From Litorimonas cladophorae (lineage in GTDB: Bacteria; Pseudomonadota; Alphaproteobacteria; Caulobacterales; Maricaulaceae): a DNA stretch of 64,000 bases. The position numbers and the translations under genes are program-made. This document shows positions 35,308 to 44,175 of this stretch, one piece after another. Below the pieces are notes generated by a model, which was not told where the DNA came from, did not search any database, and worked only from the letters and a program-made list of their open reading frames with translations. Within the stretch, counting starts at the first letter, position 1; each line of letters starts with the position of its first letter. The stretch lies in NCBI RefSeq assembly GCF_014652455.1, contig NZ_BMYV01000001.1:124001-188000 (forward strand). The letters are read 5' to 3'.

Positions 35308-35973
35308 CTAAGTCAGGGCGTTAAGTACGCGTTCCATATCATCGGCGAGGTAGCCGATATTAAAGGTGACATCGTCCGTCTTTGCCGCGCCGAGCACCTC
35401 GCCCGTGTGCGCATCGACGAGCAGGGCTTTGGCCTTGGCCTTATCCCAACTGTTACAGTCTTCATGAACTGTCAGGCCCGTCTCTGACAGAGCCTTGCCG
35501 CCAAAGCTGGACCAATAGGCGTCCGCATCCATTCCATAGAGGATCACATGCGAGTAACCTTCATTTGCGGCGGTCAGGCGAATTTCGTCGATCTTGTTAT
35601 CTGTATCGATCCCATCAAATGCGATTTCCGGAATATATTTGAAATGGTCGCCAGCCGTCAGCATCTCAAGATTGACGTCCATACGTTTGCTTAGAAACGA
35701 CCAATCGGCTTCTTCATTATGGGGTGTTGGGATGAACCGCCCACCGTCGAGGCGCGCGACGGCGATACGGCTTTTCGCGCTCAGCTTCTCGCGCTCAATA
35801 AGTGCGGCCTGCCTAATTTCAGCGGACCCATTTTGCGGGTTGAGGGTTGGCGCCATGTCGATCATGGCCAGTTCTGCATCCGTTTGAAACGCGTGCGGTG
35901 TTCCAGCCTGCGCCGCATTGGCAAAGCCCGTAATCAAGGCGGCAATAGCGGCGGTTTTCAAAAGTGTTTTCAT
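35308..35973 (-). CDS. Secreted protein of unknown function (paralogue A)
   Basis: Protein of 221 residues with a signal peptide (cleavage near AAQAG, residue 23). The mature protein has KSRIAVARLDG, then a stretch IRLTAANEGYSHVILYGMD and AKALLVDAHTGEVLGA. These parts align by eye with the lipoprotein at 36850-37647 (RIGLARIGDY, HLDYVIVYEVSD, ASAILLDVRNGYPYL), so the two are distant relatives. The pattern resembles proteins that ask whether a component is an outer-membrane stress or assembly factor, but no family can be named. GAGGG precedes the ATG by 7 nt. Confidence 0.75.
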   Translation of the reverse strand: MKTLLKTAAIAALITGFANAAQAGTPHAFQTDAELAMIDMAPTLNPQNGSAEIRQAALIEREKLSAKSRIAVARLDGGRFIPTPHNEEADWSFLSKRMDVNLEMLTAGDHFKYIPEIAFDGIDTDNKIDEIRLTAANEGYSHVILYGMDADAYWSSFGGKALSETGLTVHEDCNSWDKAKAKALLVDAHTGEVLGAAKTDDVTFNIGYLADDMERVLNALT

Positions 35974-36193
35974 GGTCGAGCCCTCTCAGTTGTGTTGATG
36001 AAACCGTTATGACGGCGAGAAAGGGCAGGGCTTGGACCAACTTGTGCTGATTTCGCGGCAATGTTTTGGTAATGTGGCAGGAAATGCGGCGAAGCCGCCA
36101 AATGTGGCGGAGGTTCGGCGATCTAGTGTTTCATGTTGAGCTGGGACGCTGAACATCTTGGCTTTCCGCCGTGTTTCTTGTCTAAGGCAGCGC

Positions 36194-36871
36194 ATGCGCT
36201 ACCTTTTCTTCGCCTTTGCTCTTCTCATTTGCTTAGCTTGCCTGCCTGCCGCGCCTTTATCCGCTCAGATTAATGAGGCGCCTGACATGAGCTCCGAGCT
36301 CTTTATTCGGATAATCAAAACGACGGAGACAGATCGGAAAGGTGTCCTCGAAACCTGGCGTCGCGGTCCAGACGGTAAGTTCTATTTGGACCGAAGATTT
36401 CCGATCTGTACATGGTCAGGCACTTTAGGTCCGAAATTGCGGGAGGGTGACGGGCAATCGCCGGAAGGCTTTTATTTTGTGCGACCAACATCGCTCAATC
36501 CGAACTCAAGCTATCACCTGTCCTTCAATCTCGGTTTTCCAAACGCATATGATCGTGCGCATGACCGCACCGGAAGTTTTCTCATGGTGCATGGTGAATG
36601 CGTTTCCATCGGCTGTTATGCGATGACAAATGACGGGATTGAGGACATCTACGCCGATGTCGAAGCGGCTTTTGCGGGCGGACAGTCTTTCATTCGTGTG
36701 CACATCTTTCCTTTTGAGATGACCCAAGAAAACTTGGCAGCGCAACGTGCAAATCCCAACCATGCCTTTTGGGAAAACCTAAAGACAGGCTGGGATTGGT
36801 TCGAGCGGGATCGCATCCCGCCAAATGTTACAGTGGCGCAGAAAACCTATCAGTTCAGCGCGTCGGATTGA
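36194..36871 (+). CDS. L,D-transpeptidase family protein (YafK-like)
   Basis: About 225 residues. Signal peptide (hydrophobic 5-22, cleavage near LSAQ) and a YkuD-type catalytic site: HGECVSIGCYAM, where His and the second Cys are the catalytic pair. Length, the MRYLFF start and the long C-terminus after the catalytic site match YafK/DpaA-like proteins, which in E. coli detach the Braun lipoprotein from peptidoglycan. ATG 36194 begins the signal peptide; TTG 36158 is rejected. It is divergent from paralogue A and convergent with paralogue B (22-bp overlap). Confidence 0.9.
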   Translation: MRYLFFAFALLICLACLPAAPLSAQINEAPDMSSELFIRIIKTTETDRKGVLETWRRGPDGKFYLDRRFPICTWSGTLGPKLREGDGQSPEGFYFVRPTSLNPNSSYHLSFNLGFPNAYDRAHDRTGSFLMVHGECVSIGCYAMTNDGIEDIYADVEAAFAGGQSFIRVHIFPFEMTQENLAAQRANPNHAFWENLKTGWDWFERDRIPPNVTVAQKTYQFSASD

Positions 36872-37647
36872 TCCGCTCGTCGTTCCGCGAGTTTCACGCC
36901 GTCCGCGACCAGTTTTAGGTCTCGCAGCCCGCCTGCAAACTCTTCCGCGATTTGGGTCACAGCAACCTGTCTCGCGGCATTTCGGAGTTTGTCTTTGCGG
37001 TCACCCTTGCCGATGACTGTACTAATGCCCTTTTTATCAGCAAAAGTGCTGCCTGTCAGATAGGGATAGCCGTTTCGCACATCTAATAAGATCGCGCTTG
37101 CTGAGGCCTCGGCCTTCAAGTCTCGGCTGGGGAGCACGAACAGTCCCAAGACGGTCAGGTCAGCGAGGCGTAAAGCATTTCCATCGGACTCAGTTTTGTC
37201 TGAGACCTCGTAAACAATGACATAATCGAGATGCTGCCGTGCCGCACCGCGCCTTATGTGGTCGATAACGGTCGTCTGATCTTGTTTGTGATGAGCACTA
37301 ACCATGTCTGCAACAAGTGGCGACACAGGAATAAACTCGCCGAATCCCACGCCCAGTGTTTCCGCCGCTGCTCGCCACGCTTGGGCTTCATCGGTGGGAA
37401 CGCCGACGAGACGTTTGTAGTCTCCAATCCGGGCCAAGCCGATGCGGGCAGGGAAACGTAGATCGGGTTCGACGGCCGCAATTTCGAGTACAGAGTTATC
37501 TGTTGAGCTCTGGCCCGTCAGCTGAGGCGCTGCGGTCGTCGAATAGCGTGCGAGATAATCTTGCCCTGACGTATATTGCGACGTTGTCTCACAGGCCGTC
37601 AGTGTGAGCGCGATGGTCGTTAGCAGAACCGTATGTCCAAATTTCAT
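36850..37647 (-). CDS. Lipoprotein of unknown function (paralogue B)
   Basis: About 265 residues with lipobox LTAC and Cys19. The mature part begins with a Ser/Thr-rich linker and continues with the sections shared with the protein at 35308-35973. It is longer and carries an extra C-terminal helix region. ATG follows GGAGG at 5 nt. Function unknown. Its location beside the L,D-transpeptidase suggests an envelope role. Confidence 0.78.
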   Translation of the reverse strand: MKFGHTVLLTTIALTLTACETTSQYTSGQDYLARYSTTAAPQLTGQSSTDNSVLEIAAVEPDLRFPARIGLARIGDYKRLVGVPTDEAQAWRAAAETLGVGFGEFIPVSPLVADMVSAHHKQDQTTVIDHIRRGAARQHLDYVIVYEVSDKTESDGNALRLADLTVLGLFVLPSRDLKAEASASAILLDVRNGYPYLTGSTFADKKGISTVIGKGDRKDKLRNAARQVAVTQIAEEFAGGLRDLKLVADGVKLAERRADQSDALN

Positions 37648-37767
37648 ATTACCCTCCAAGTTGGTTAGGCGCAGCAATAGGCGGGAATTAGGCACGACTT
37701 AGGCCGAATTGTGCTGATTTTCAGGGAATGTGGCCAAAACCTAATCAACGCTTGGCAATGTCGTTCT

Positions 37768-37782
37768 GTTCACGTAACGTTC
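37768..37782 (+). promoter_or_regulatory. LexA (SOS) box before ruvC
   Basis: GTTC-ACGTAAC-GTTC, an exact GTTC-N7-GTTC, the LexA operator of alphaproteobacteria. It ends 4 nt before the ruvC ATG, so LexA binding would cover the promoter or the start of the transcript. Confidence 0.8.
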
Positions 37783-37786
37783 TGTT

Positions 37787-38293
37787 ATGAATGTAACGCG
37801 TATCATCGGGATCGATCCCTCACTTGTGGCTTGTGGCTGGGGTGTCATCGATAAGGCCGGATCAAAGCTGACCCATGTTGGGAATGGTGTCATCCGCCCG
37901 CCCGCAAAGGAACCTTTGGCCTCGCGCCTGCACTTCATTTTCGCAGCCCTCACAGAAATTATTGACGAGTATAAACCCTCTGAGTCTGGGGTTGAGCAGG
38001 CCTTCATGAAGGATAATGCGATGAGCGCGCTGAAATTGGGTCAGGCGCGGGCCGCTTGTATTTTAGCGGCGACGACAAATGGACTGAATGTGGGCGAATA
38101 TGCAGCCAAAGTGGTCAAAAAATCTGTCGTGGGAACAGGTGCTGCGGATAAGGCGCAGGTTGCCCATATGATCAATTTATTATTGCCAGGTGCACATGTG
38201 AAAGCGGGCGATGCCGCTGACGCGCTCGCCATCGCGATAACGCATGGCAATAGCTATGTCGCAGTCGCGCAACTCGCACGCCGTGCGGGTTAG
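37787..38293 (+). CDS. ruvC: Holliday junction resolvase RuvC
   Basis: Protein of 168 residues. RuvC cuts Holliday junctions with four acidic residues: Asp10 in IGIDPS, Glu in SGVEQAFM, and two Asp in GDAADALAIA. It starts 4 nt after a LexA box, and no Shine-Dalgarno sequence is evident, so the message may have a very short leader. A minus-strand lipoprotein gene separates it from ruvA-ruvB; in most bacteria the three are contiguous. Confidence 0.97.
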   Translation: MNVTRIIGIDPSLVACGWGVIDKAGSKLTHVGNGVIRPPAKEPLASRLHFIFAALTEIIDEYKPSESGVEQAFMKDNAMSALKLGQARAACILAATTNGLNVGEYAAKVVKKSVVGTGAADKAQVAHMINLLLPGAHVKAGDAADALAIAITHGNSYVAVAQLARRAG

Positions 38294-38295
38294 CT

Positions 38296-38700
38296 CTATT
38301 TGCGGATGGGCGTCCATGTCGGCGCTGGCGTGTCAACCTCGGGCCAGTGCGGCTCCACAGGCGTATATGTCGGCACTTCCGGAATCGGGGCAGCAGGTTC
38401 GACGTATATGGGCGGCGTTTCAACAGGGGGTTGCTCTACGACAACTGGCGGCTGCGGCAGCGGTTGCACAGGCATCTGCGGCACATAAGAAAATTGTTCG
38501 ACGTAATATCCCATCGGTACACCGCAAGGTTGGACATATGTATTACAAGATGGGCGCAGGGCGGGTTGGGAGCTGTTGGCTAAGACGTCCACACCGTAAC
38601 GAGACTGTCCTTGGTGACTGGGCGCGCAGGCTGTCGCCAGTCCTGCCAAAGCGGCCAGACTTAATAAGTGCGCGCGATTCGTCTTTTTTTGCCGTTCCAT
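38296..38700 (-). CDS. Pro-rich small lipoprotein between ruvC and ruvA
   Basis: Protein of 134 residues with lipobox ATAC and Cys25. The mature chain has four Cys (two near 52-59) and then a Pro/Val/Glu-rich tail (PQPPVVVEQPPVETPP pattern, about 75-130), likely extended and spanning part of the periplasm. Function unknown. It is transcribed against the ruv genes and its stop is 2 bp from the ruvC stop. Confidence 0.65.
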   Translation of the reverse strand: MERQKKTNRAHLLSLAALAGLATACAPSHQGQSRYGVDVLANSSQPALRPSCNTYVQPCGVPMGYYVEQFSYVPQMPVQPLPQPPVVVEQPPVETPPIYVEPAAPIPEVPTYTPVEPHWPEVDTPAPTWTPIRK

Positions 38701-38851
38701 ACGTTCATATTTGGAAGAATATGGTTAACCGCAGGATAACATCGCGTTCAAACGCGACTTGAATGCCCGATATTTGCCTTTCACGGCGGAGAGCCTAGAC
38801 GATGAACATGTTGAGTTTTACTGATTCCCTGACGTCTCTGGAGTGCTGGCT

Positions 38852-39490
38852 ATGATTGGTATGCTCAGCGGTGTTTGCCTGATGGCAGGAACGGGCGAGG
38901 CCATCATCGATTGCGGCGGCATCGGTTATCTCGTTCAGTGCGGATCCAAAACCCTTGGAAACCTGCAAGAAGGAACGCCAGCACGACTACATGTCGAAAC
39001 ACTTGTGCGCGAACAGTCTATTACGCTTTACGGCTTTGCTACTGAAGAAGCGCGGGCTTGGTTTGTTCGATTGCAATCTGTCCAAGGTGTCGGGCCGAAA
39101 GCGGCGCTGGCGATATTGGATATATTATCTCCTGGGGAAATCATGAGTGCCGCCGCGCTAGAGGACAAAACCGCCTTTGCCCGCGCGTCAGGCGTGGGAC
39201 CGAAACTCGCCACCCGTATCGCGATTGAACTCTCTGGCAAGCCCGCCCCGACCGGACGCGGATTTCAGGCCGCTTTCACACCGCCTGTTTCAGGGACACC
39301 GGGGGAGGCCACTCGCAACGAAGGGTTATCCGATATGCGATTGCGCAATGATGCTGTCAGCGCCTTGGAAAATTTGGGTATTGGCCAAAGCGACGCTTTG
39401 CGCGCCGTTGCGAAAGCTTACAGTACATTCGCCGATGACCCAGATTTGGACAATCTCATCAAAACCGCTCTGAAAGAGCTGGGAACTTAG
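38852..39490 (+). CDS. ruvA: Holliday junction helicase subunit RuvA
   Basis: Protein of 212 residues. N-terminal OB-fold ([10 protein letters not shown]), two helix-hairpin-helix motifs ([13 protein letters not shown] and [16 protein letters not shown]), acidic pin region, and a C-terminal domain III that binds RuvB. RuvA tetramers hold the four-way junction. ATG 38852 follows GGAG at 8 nt. RuvB begins 10 bp later. Confidence 0.97.
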   Translation: MIGMLSGVCLMAGTGEAIIDCGGIGYLVQCGSKTLGNLQEGTPARLHVETLVREQSITLYGFATEEARAWFVRLQSVQGVGPKAALAILDILSPGEIMSAAALEDKTAFARASGVGPKLATRIAIELSGKPAPTGRGFQAAFTPPVSGTPGEATRNEGLSDMRLRNDAVSALENLGIGQSDALRAVAKAYSTFADDPDLDNLIKTALKELGT

Positions 39491-39500
39491 GGCGCGCGAC

Positions 39501-40526
39501 GTGGATGAAGACCGCCTGATATCTGCGGAAACGCAAACTGGGGACGTGCGAGATAGAGCCCTGAGGCCTCTCGCCTTTGACGATTTTGTTGGCCAAGCCA
39601 CAGCGATCGCGAATTTGAAAGTTTATGTGGCAGCGGCGCGCAGACGGGGCGAACCACTCGATCATCTTTTGCTCTCTGGCCCGCCTGGATTGGGTAAGAC
39701 GACATTGTCACAGATCGTCGCGCGTGAACTCGGCGTGAACTTTCGATCAACCTCTGGCCCAATCATTTCCAAAGCCGGAGATTTGGCCGCGCTTCTGACG
39801 AACCTAGAACCCAATGACGTCTTGTTCATTGATGAAATTCATCGCCTCAACCCCGTCGTTGAAGAGGTGCTTTATCCCGCGATGGAAGATTTTGAGCTGG
39901 ACTTGATCATTGGTGATGGACCTGCCGCACGCTCAATCAAGATTGATATTGCGCCCTTTACTCTGATCGGGGCCACAACACGCGCTGGCTTGCTGGCTAC
40001 CCCGCTTCGAGACCGTTTCGGTATACCCGTCCGGTTGGAGTTCTACGATGTGAATGATTTGACCCATATCGTAACGCGCGCCGCTGGAAAATTAGATATG
40101 AATATGACAGCCGATGGCGCGCGCGAAATTGCACGACGGGCGCGGGGTACACCGCGCGTCGCGGGCCGTTTGTTGCGCCGCGTTCGGGACTTGTCTGAAC
40201 ATGCTGGCCATGCCGTTGTGGATGTGGCCGCAGCCGATGCGGCTCTGAAACGTCTCGGCGTGGATGATATCGGATTGGACAAACAGGATATGCGCTATCT
40301 TCACGCACTCTGCGAAATGTTCGGTGGTGGGCCAACGGGCGCAGATACATTGGCGGCCGCATTATCCGAAGCCCGCGACGCGCTGGAAGATGTGATCGAG
40401 CCTTATTTGATCCAACAAGGGTTTTTGCAGCGGACACCGCGCGGTCGCGTCGCGACGCCACGGGCCTATGCGCATTTGGGATTGAACGCACCCGTCAAAG
40501 CGCCACCGCCGATCTTTAAGGGGTAG
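39501..40526 (+). CDS. ruvB: Holliday junction ATP-dependent helicase RuvB
   Basis: Protein of 341 residues starting with GTG. The AAA+ motor shows Walker A GPPGLGKT (60-67), Walker [10 protein letters not shown], sensor 1 IGATTRAG and the [11 protein letters not shown] region, with a winged-helix C-terminus ending FLQRTPRGR. It drives branch migration with RuvA. AGGG lies 8 nt before the start. ybgC follows 2 bp after the stop, as in the classic ruvB-ybgC-tol order. Confidence 0.97.
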   Translation: MDEDRLISAETQTGDVRDRALRPLAFDDFVGQATAIANLKVYVAAARRRGEPLDHLLLSGPPGLGKTTLSQIVARELGVNFRSTSGPIISKAGDLAALLTNLEPNDVLFIDEIHRLNPVVEEVLYPAMEDFELDLIIGDGPAARSIKIDIAPFTLIGATTRAGLLATPLRDRFGIPVRLEFYDVNDLTHIVTRAAGKLDMNMTADGAREIARRARGTPRVAGRLLRRVRDLSEHAGHAVVDVAAADAALKRLGVDDIGLDKQDMRYLHALCEMFGGGPTGADTLAAALSEARDALEDVIEPYLIQQGFLQRTPRGRVATPRAYAHLGLNAPVKAPPPIFKG

Positions 40527-40528
40527 TT

Positions 40529-41011
40529 ATGGTCGACACATTCAAAAAAGACGAAAGCCATATTGCGCCACGAGACCTGCCTTCAATTGGGTATTTTGAG
40601 GGGCGCGAACATCGCTATCCGCTCCGTGTTTTTTACGAAGATACTGATTTTTCAGGCGTCGTGTATTACGCGAACTACTTGCGATTTTTAGAACGTGCAC
40701 GGTCCAGCTTCTTTCGCCTTGCGGGTGTGGGTCATGCTGAGCTTCTCGAACGTGACCCGCCGCTGGCTTTTGTTATTCGCAAGATCAATCTCGATTATAA
40801 AGCGAGTGCGAAAATCGATGATGTTTTGTCCGTCGTAACGACTTATGATGTGTTTAAGGGCGCAAGGCTTCTGGTGACGCAAAAGATTTTCCGCGGCGAA
40901 CAACTCATCCTGACCGCTGATAGCGAAGCCGCCTGTATCGACCTTGACGGGCGCCCCAGACGCGCACCGAAAGAGATGATGGAAAAACTTCGGCCGTTTC
41001 TGGCGACGTAA
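40529..41011 (+). CDS. ybgC: Tol-Pal-associated acyl-CoA thioesterase
   Basis: Protein of 160 residues, hot-dog fold. Motif YEDTDFSGVVYYANYLRFLERAR in parts contains the catalytic Asp and Tyr region (D-T-D-x-x-G). YbgC hydrolyses acyl-CoA or acyl-ACP and co-occurs with the Tol-Pal complex. It is 2 bp from ruvB, but here four non-tol genes separate it from tolQ, which is unusual. Confidence 0.94.
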   Translation: MVDTFKKDESHIAPRDLPSIGYFEGREHRYPLRVFYEDTDFSGVVYYANYLRFLERARSSFFRLAGVGHAELLERDPPLAFVIRKINLDYKASAKIDDVLSVVTTYDVFKGARLLVTQKIFRGEQLILTADSEAACIDLDGRPRRAPKEMMEKLRPFLAT

Positions 41012-41016
41012 ACCGT

Positions 41017-41316
41017 TTACTTGCTGATCTTTACTTTGCCGACTGGCGTGAGTTGAGCAATCAGGTGCAAGATTTTTGAGGTCGCGAGCAGGTTCACAAC
41101 GAATGCAAATACTCCCTGCACCCAGTTGGGGGTGCCATCTAAAACAAGAATGCCAAGCATCTTCTCTGGAGTGCCGCTTGTGGTGTCAAACATGACGGCT
41201 TCTGGATTGAATATCGCTAATATCCCGACAGGGATGATGAAGAGAGCTGGCACGGCGAGGGCGATGAATAGGCTGACTTTCACAAAGCCCCAAAAACTCA
41301 AGTCGCGTAAGATCAT
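41017..41316 (-). CDS. Small membrane protein, unknown
   Basis: Protein of 99 residues with two hydrophobic segments (about 8-36 and 64-84). No motif is recognised. Transcribed opposite to the surrounding genes, ending 5 bp after the ybgC stop. Probably an inner-membrane protein. Confidence 0.55.
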   Translation of the reverse strand: MILRDLSFWGFVKVSLFIALAVPALFIIPVGILAIFNPEAVMFDTTSGTPEKMLGILVLDGTPNWVQGVFAFVVNLLATSKILHLIAQLTPVGKVKISK

Positions 41317-41372
41317 AGATTTTTATTGAGGGTATGCCTGTAATTGTCAAACTATTGCGTTAAGCTGTGCGC

Positions 41373-41903
41373 ATGACCGAAATTGTACATACCCCCTATA
41401 CGCCTTGGCCCGAACGAAAATGCGCAGACCCACGTGTGGCTAATCAAGCCCAATATGTTGATGGATTGACCGAAATCCTATCTTATCAGGCACCAATGCA
41501 AGCCGTTGAGCTGTTTCAAGCCTATGGCAAAGCCGCTGGGCTTTTGAAGATCGCGGCCTCTGTGCGTCGCCGCTTCGAATATGCGTTGAACAAAGCCGAA
41601 AAATCTGGCGATGTCGTGATCGTGCGGGAAAAGGATCCTGAGGCGAAATCTGACGACGATAGTGTTCAGTGGATTGTTCGTTTGCCGCATCAGCCCCCCG
41701 TTATTGTGCGCGACCTCGGTACGCGCGGGTTCGCCGAAATCCCGATGAGTGAATTAGCCGCCGTGGTCTTGGATATTCGCAGCTGGGATGAGCTGGCGGG
41801 GCGCGAAGATATCTACCGCGCTGTACTGGAACATTATGGTCTGCAGAAACTCACAGCCCTTGTAAAACGGCGCTTGAACGCTGTGCTTGAGCAATATTTC
41901 TAA
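41373..41903 (+). CDS. Unknown protein with DUF3320-like end
   Basis: Protein of 176 residues. The C-terminal part (about 105-175, ELAAVVLDIRSWDELAGREDIYRAV and the LQKLTALVKRRL run) resembles the DUF3320-type winged-helix end found on some large helicases, here without the helicase. The N-terminal part has short helices with many Ala and Arg. The resemblance is weak. ATG 41373 is preferred over GTG 41367. It overlaps the next gene by 1 bp (TAATG), so the two are translationally coupled. Confidence 0.6.
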   Translation: MTEIVHTPYTPWPERKCADPRVANQAQYVDGLTEILSYQAPMQAVELFQAYGKAAGLLKIAASVRRRFEYALNKAEKSGDVVIVREKDPEAKSDDDSVQWIVRLPHQPPVIVRDLGTRGFAEIPMSELAAVVLDIRSWDELAGREDIYRAVLEHYGLQKLTALVKRRLNAVLEQYF

Positions 41904-42259
41904 TGACCCGCGACGCGCTTTACCTTCTGCCACCGGGATTTGCCGATAACGACAGGCGCGAATATTGTCCCGAGTGCGCCGAAATTTGGGGGGTGCTAGC
42001 CTACTATCCCGCCATCAAAGATGCGATTGAAGTCATTTATCAACCCATTGCGAAACCGCGACCAGATTTGGTCGCGCGGTTAGGGGATAAAAACCAAAAC
42101 TGCCCAACACTCGTTTTGAGCGCGGACAGTCCGTCTTTTGAAAACTGCGGAATTATGACGCGGCGCGGCGAACACTTTATCAACAATGCCCGCGATATCG
42201 GGCGCTATTGGGCGCAGCGATATGGAGCGGCCATTCCTCGTGGAACAGGGCCGCTCTAG
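41903..42259 (+). CDS. DUF3088 protein
   Basis: Protein of 118 residues matching DUF3088: ALYLLPPGFADN, a CPECAEIWGVLAYYP stretch with a CxxC pair, IYQPIAKPRPDLVARLG, and NQNCPTLVLS. CxxC suggests a thioredoxin-like fold or a metal site. Family function is unknown. It is coupled to the preceding gene by TAATG. Confidence 0.8.
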   Translation: MTRDALYLLPPGFADNDRREYCPECAEIWGVLAYYPAIKDAIEVIYQPIAKPRPDLVARLGDKNQNCPTLVLSADSPSFENCGIMTRRGEHFINNARDIGRYWAQRYGAAIPRGTGPL

Positions 42260-42271
42260 CGTTTCTGTGAC

Positions 42272-42676
42272 CTAACCCTGCTCAGGCGCGCCGAGGGCTT
42301 CGCCCGGAGCTGGACCAACAGGACCCGTTTCAACCGTTTCATCACAGAAGTTCGTGACTTCCGTCTGGCTGCCCGTTTCCGTGTCAGTCACAACATAGAA
42401 AACTTCAGCTTGTTTGATGACGATCTCTTGGCTCGTGCGTTGCTCAATCGGATCATAGGGCGGATTTTCAATCAGGCTGATGCCGACAACAGTTTTCGTT
42501 TCTGCGGGTATTTCGATCATTTGAAGTGCTGTGACTTCATAGCAAAGCGGCGCAGCCGGGACTTCCACGACGGGGGCCTCCACGACGGGCTCCACAGGTT
42601 CTGGCACAACCATACATCCCGAAATGACTGCGGATGCCGTAGTGGCGAGAATAAGTGATTTGATAGACAAACGCAT
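42272..42676 (-). CDS. Small lipoprotein, unknown
   Basis: About 134 residues. Lipobox ISGC with a Cys near position 21; then a Pro/Val/Glu-rich section, a mid domain with two Cys (LCYEV and NFCDE) that may pair, and a Gly/Pro-rich tail. Function unknown. It is transcribed opposite to the tol genes, 12 bp after the DUF3088 stop. ATG 42676 is the start with the signal sequence. Confidence 0.65.
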   Translation of the reverse strand: MRLSIKSLILATTASAVISGCMVVPEPVEPVVEAPVVEVPAAPLCYEVTALQMIEIPAETKTVVGISLIENPPYDPIEQRTSQEIVIKQAEVFYVVTDTETGSQTEVTNFCDETVETGPVGPAPGEALGAPEQG

Positions 42677-42907
42677 TGAAGTCTCCATTTGGGTGTTTCG
42701 TCGACGCTATGTAGCAATTCTGCCTAAATTGCGACAAAATTGAGGGGAATTAGGTTCCAAATGTCAAAAAGGTTTAAGGATAAGGTTAAGGTTTACTTAT
42801 TAGAGCTTACAAACGCTTAACTGGCCCTGCGCGGTTCATCCCGCTATCGCCAGTGACGAAACTCATTCTGCGCCGAACAGACTGCTACGATTTTGACAGG
42901 GACCCAC

Positions 42908-43639
42908 ATGATCGACCTTATTTTCCAAGCCAGCCCGCTGGCCGATACGCATAGCGGCGATTTTTCGTTCCTGTCGCTTTTTATGCAAGCAGATTGGGTT
43001 GTCCGATCTGTCATGATCGTCCTGACCATCGCGTCGATTTGGTCTTGGGTCGTCGCAATAGATAAATTCATCATGTTTGCGATGCTCAAACGTAGGGCGA
43101 CGGCATTCGAAGATACCTTTTGGTCAGGTCGCACGCTTGACGAACTCTCCGCAGCTTTAGGCAGCGACACGCGCGATCCGATGGCCCGCGTTTTCGCAGC
43201 CGCCATGCGCGAATATAATGAAAGCCGCAACGCTACTGCCGCAAGTGGCGTGTTGGGCCGTTCCAACGCCACCCACGAACGTATCGACAGTGTCATGAAC
43301 CTCGTGATCAACAGAGAGCTTGCGAAAGCGGAACGCGGCATGACCGTGTTGGCGACTGTCGCGTCCGCCTCGGTTTTTGTAGGGCTGTTTGGTACAGTTT
43401 GGGGTATTATGAATGCCTTCCGCGCGATTGCTGTCAGCCAGAATACGAACCTCTCCGTGGTGGCCCCCGGGATTGCCGAAGCGCTATTCGCGACGGCCTT
43501 GGGGTTGATCGCCGCGATCCCCGCACTGATTTTCTACAACATGTTCACAGCCGATCTCGATAAGTATGGCGGTCGGTTGGAGGGATATTCCGACGAGCTT
43601 TCCGCGATCCTCTCGCGGAAATTAAGCAAGGGAGCCTAG
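42908..43639 (+). CDS. tolQ: Tol-Pal system subunit TolQ
   Basis: Protein of 243 residues with three membrane segments (about 27-47, 143-163, 178-200). TolQ/ExbB signature: VFVGLFGTVWGIMNAFRAI and APGIAEALFATALGLIAAIPA. With TolR it uses the proton motive force to energise TolA during division. AGGGA precedes ATG 42908 by 5 nt. It leads the tolQRAB-pal-cpoB cluster. Confidence 0.96.
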   Translation: MIDLIFQASPLADTHSGDFSFLSLFMQADWVVRSVMIVLTIASIWSWVVAIDKFIMFAMLKRRATAFEDTFWSGRTLDELSAALGSDTRDPMARVFAAAMREYNESRNATAASGVLGRSNATHERIDSVMNLVINRELAKAERGMTVLATVASASVFVGLFGTVWGIMNAFRAIAVSQNTNLSVVAPGIAEALFATALGLIAAIPALIFYNMFTADLDKYGGRLEGYSDELSAILSRKLSKGA

Positions 43640-43643
43640 GGCC

Positions 43644-44093
43644 GTGGGCGGCATGATACAGCGTGGCGTGGGCCGAAATTCTGGCCGCCGCAGAAATCGA
43701 CGCAGTGGGTTGAATGCAGATATAAACGTGACGCCTTTGGTGGACGTCATGCTTGTGCTTTTGATCGTCTTTATGGTGGCGGCTCCGCTCTTGAGCGTTG
43801 GCGTTCCGATTGAACTTCCGAAAACGGATGCGAAATCGCTTCCGTCTCAGACCGAACCCATCACAATTTCTGTGGACGCGCAGGGACAAATATTCATCCA
43901 AGATACTGAAATTACTCTGGATGAAATCGCGACACGCCTGATCGCGATCAGTAACAATGGCTATGACGAGCGCATCTACCTCCGCGGCGATGGGCAGGCC
44001 GATTATGAAGCCGTGATGAAAGTCATGGCCCGCGTTAATGCGGCTGGGTTCTCGAATTTAGGTCTCGTGACCGACCCTGTGAGTGCGAATTAG
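43644..44093 (+). CDS. tolR: Tol-Pal system subunit TolR
   Basis: Protein of 149 residues with one N-terminal helix (about 34-55) bearing the proton-pathway Asp in INVTPLVDVMLVLLIVFM and a periplasmic domain ending with the family pattern VMARVNAAGF. The listed start is GTG; ATG 43653 is the alternative. It lies 4 bp after tolQ. Confidence 0.95.
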   Translation: MGGMIQRGVGRNSGRRRNRRSGLNADINVTPLVDVMLVLLIVFMVAAPLLSVGVPIELPKTDAKSLPSQTEPITISVDAQGQIFIQDTEITLDEIATRLIAISNNGYDERIYLRGDGQADYEAVMKVMARVNAAGFSNLGLVTDPVSAN

Positions 44094-44175
44094 AAATGGC
44101 TTTGGGTAGGTCCAATATTCTGCCTTTCGATCTGGGAATCACAGGCATGATCAGAATTGCTCGGCCAGACGCAGA

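Noticed and set aside
42774-42789. TTAA-N8-TTAA upstream of tolQ
   Set aside because: The spacer is 8, not 7, bases, so it does not fit the CtrA consensus.
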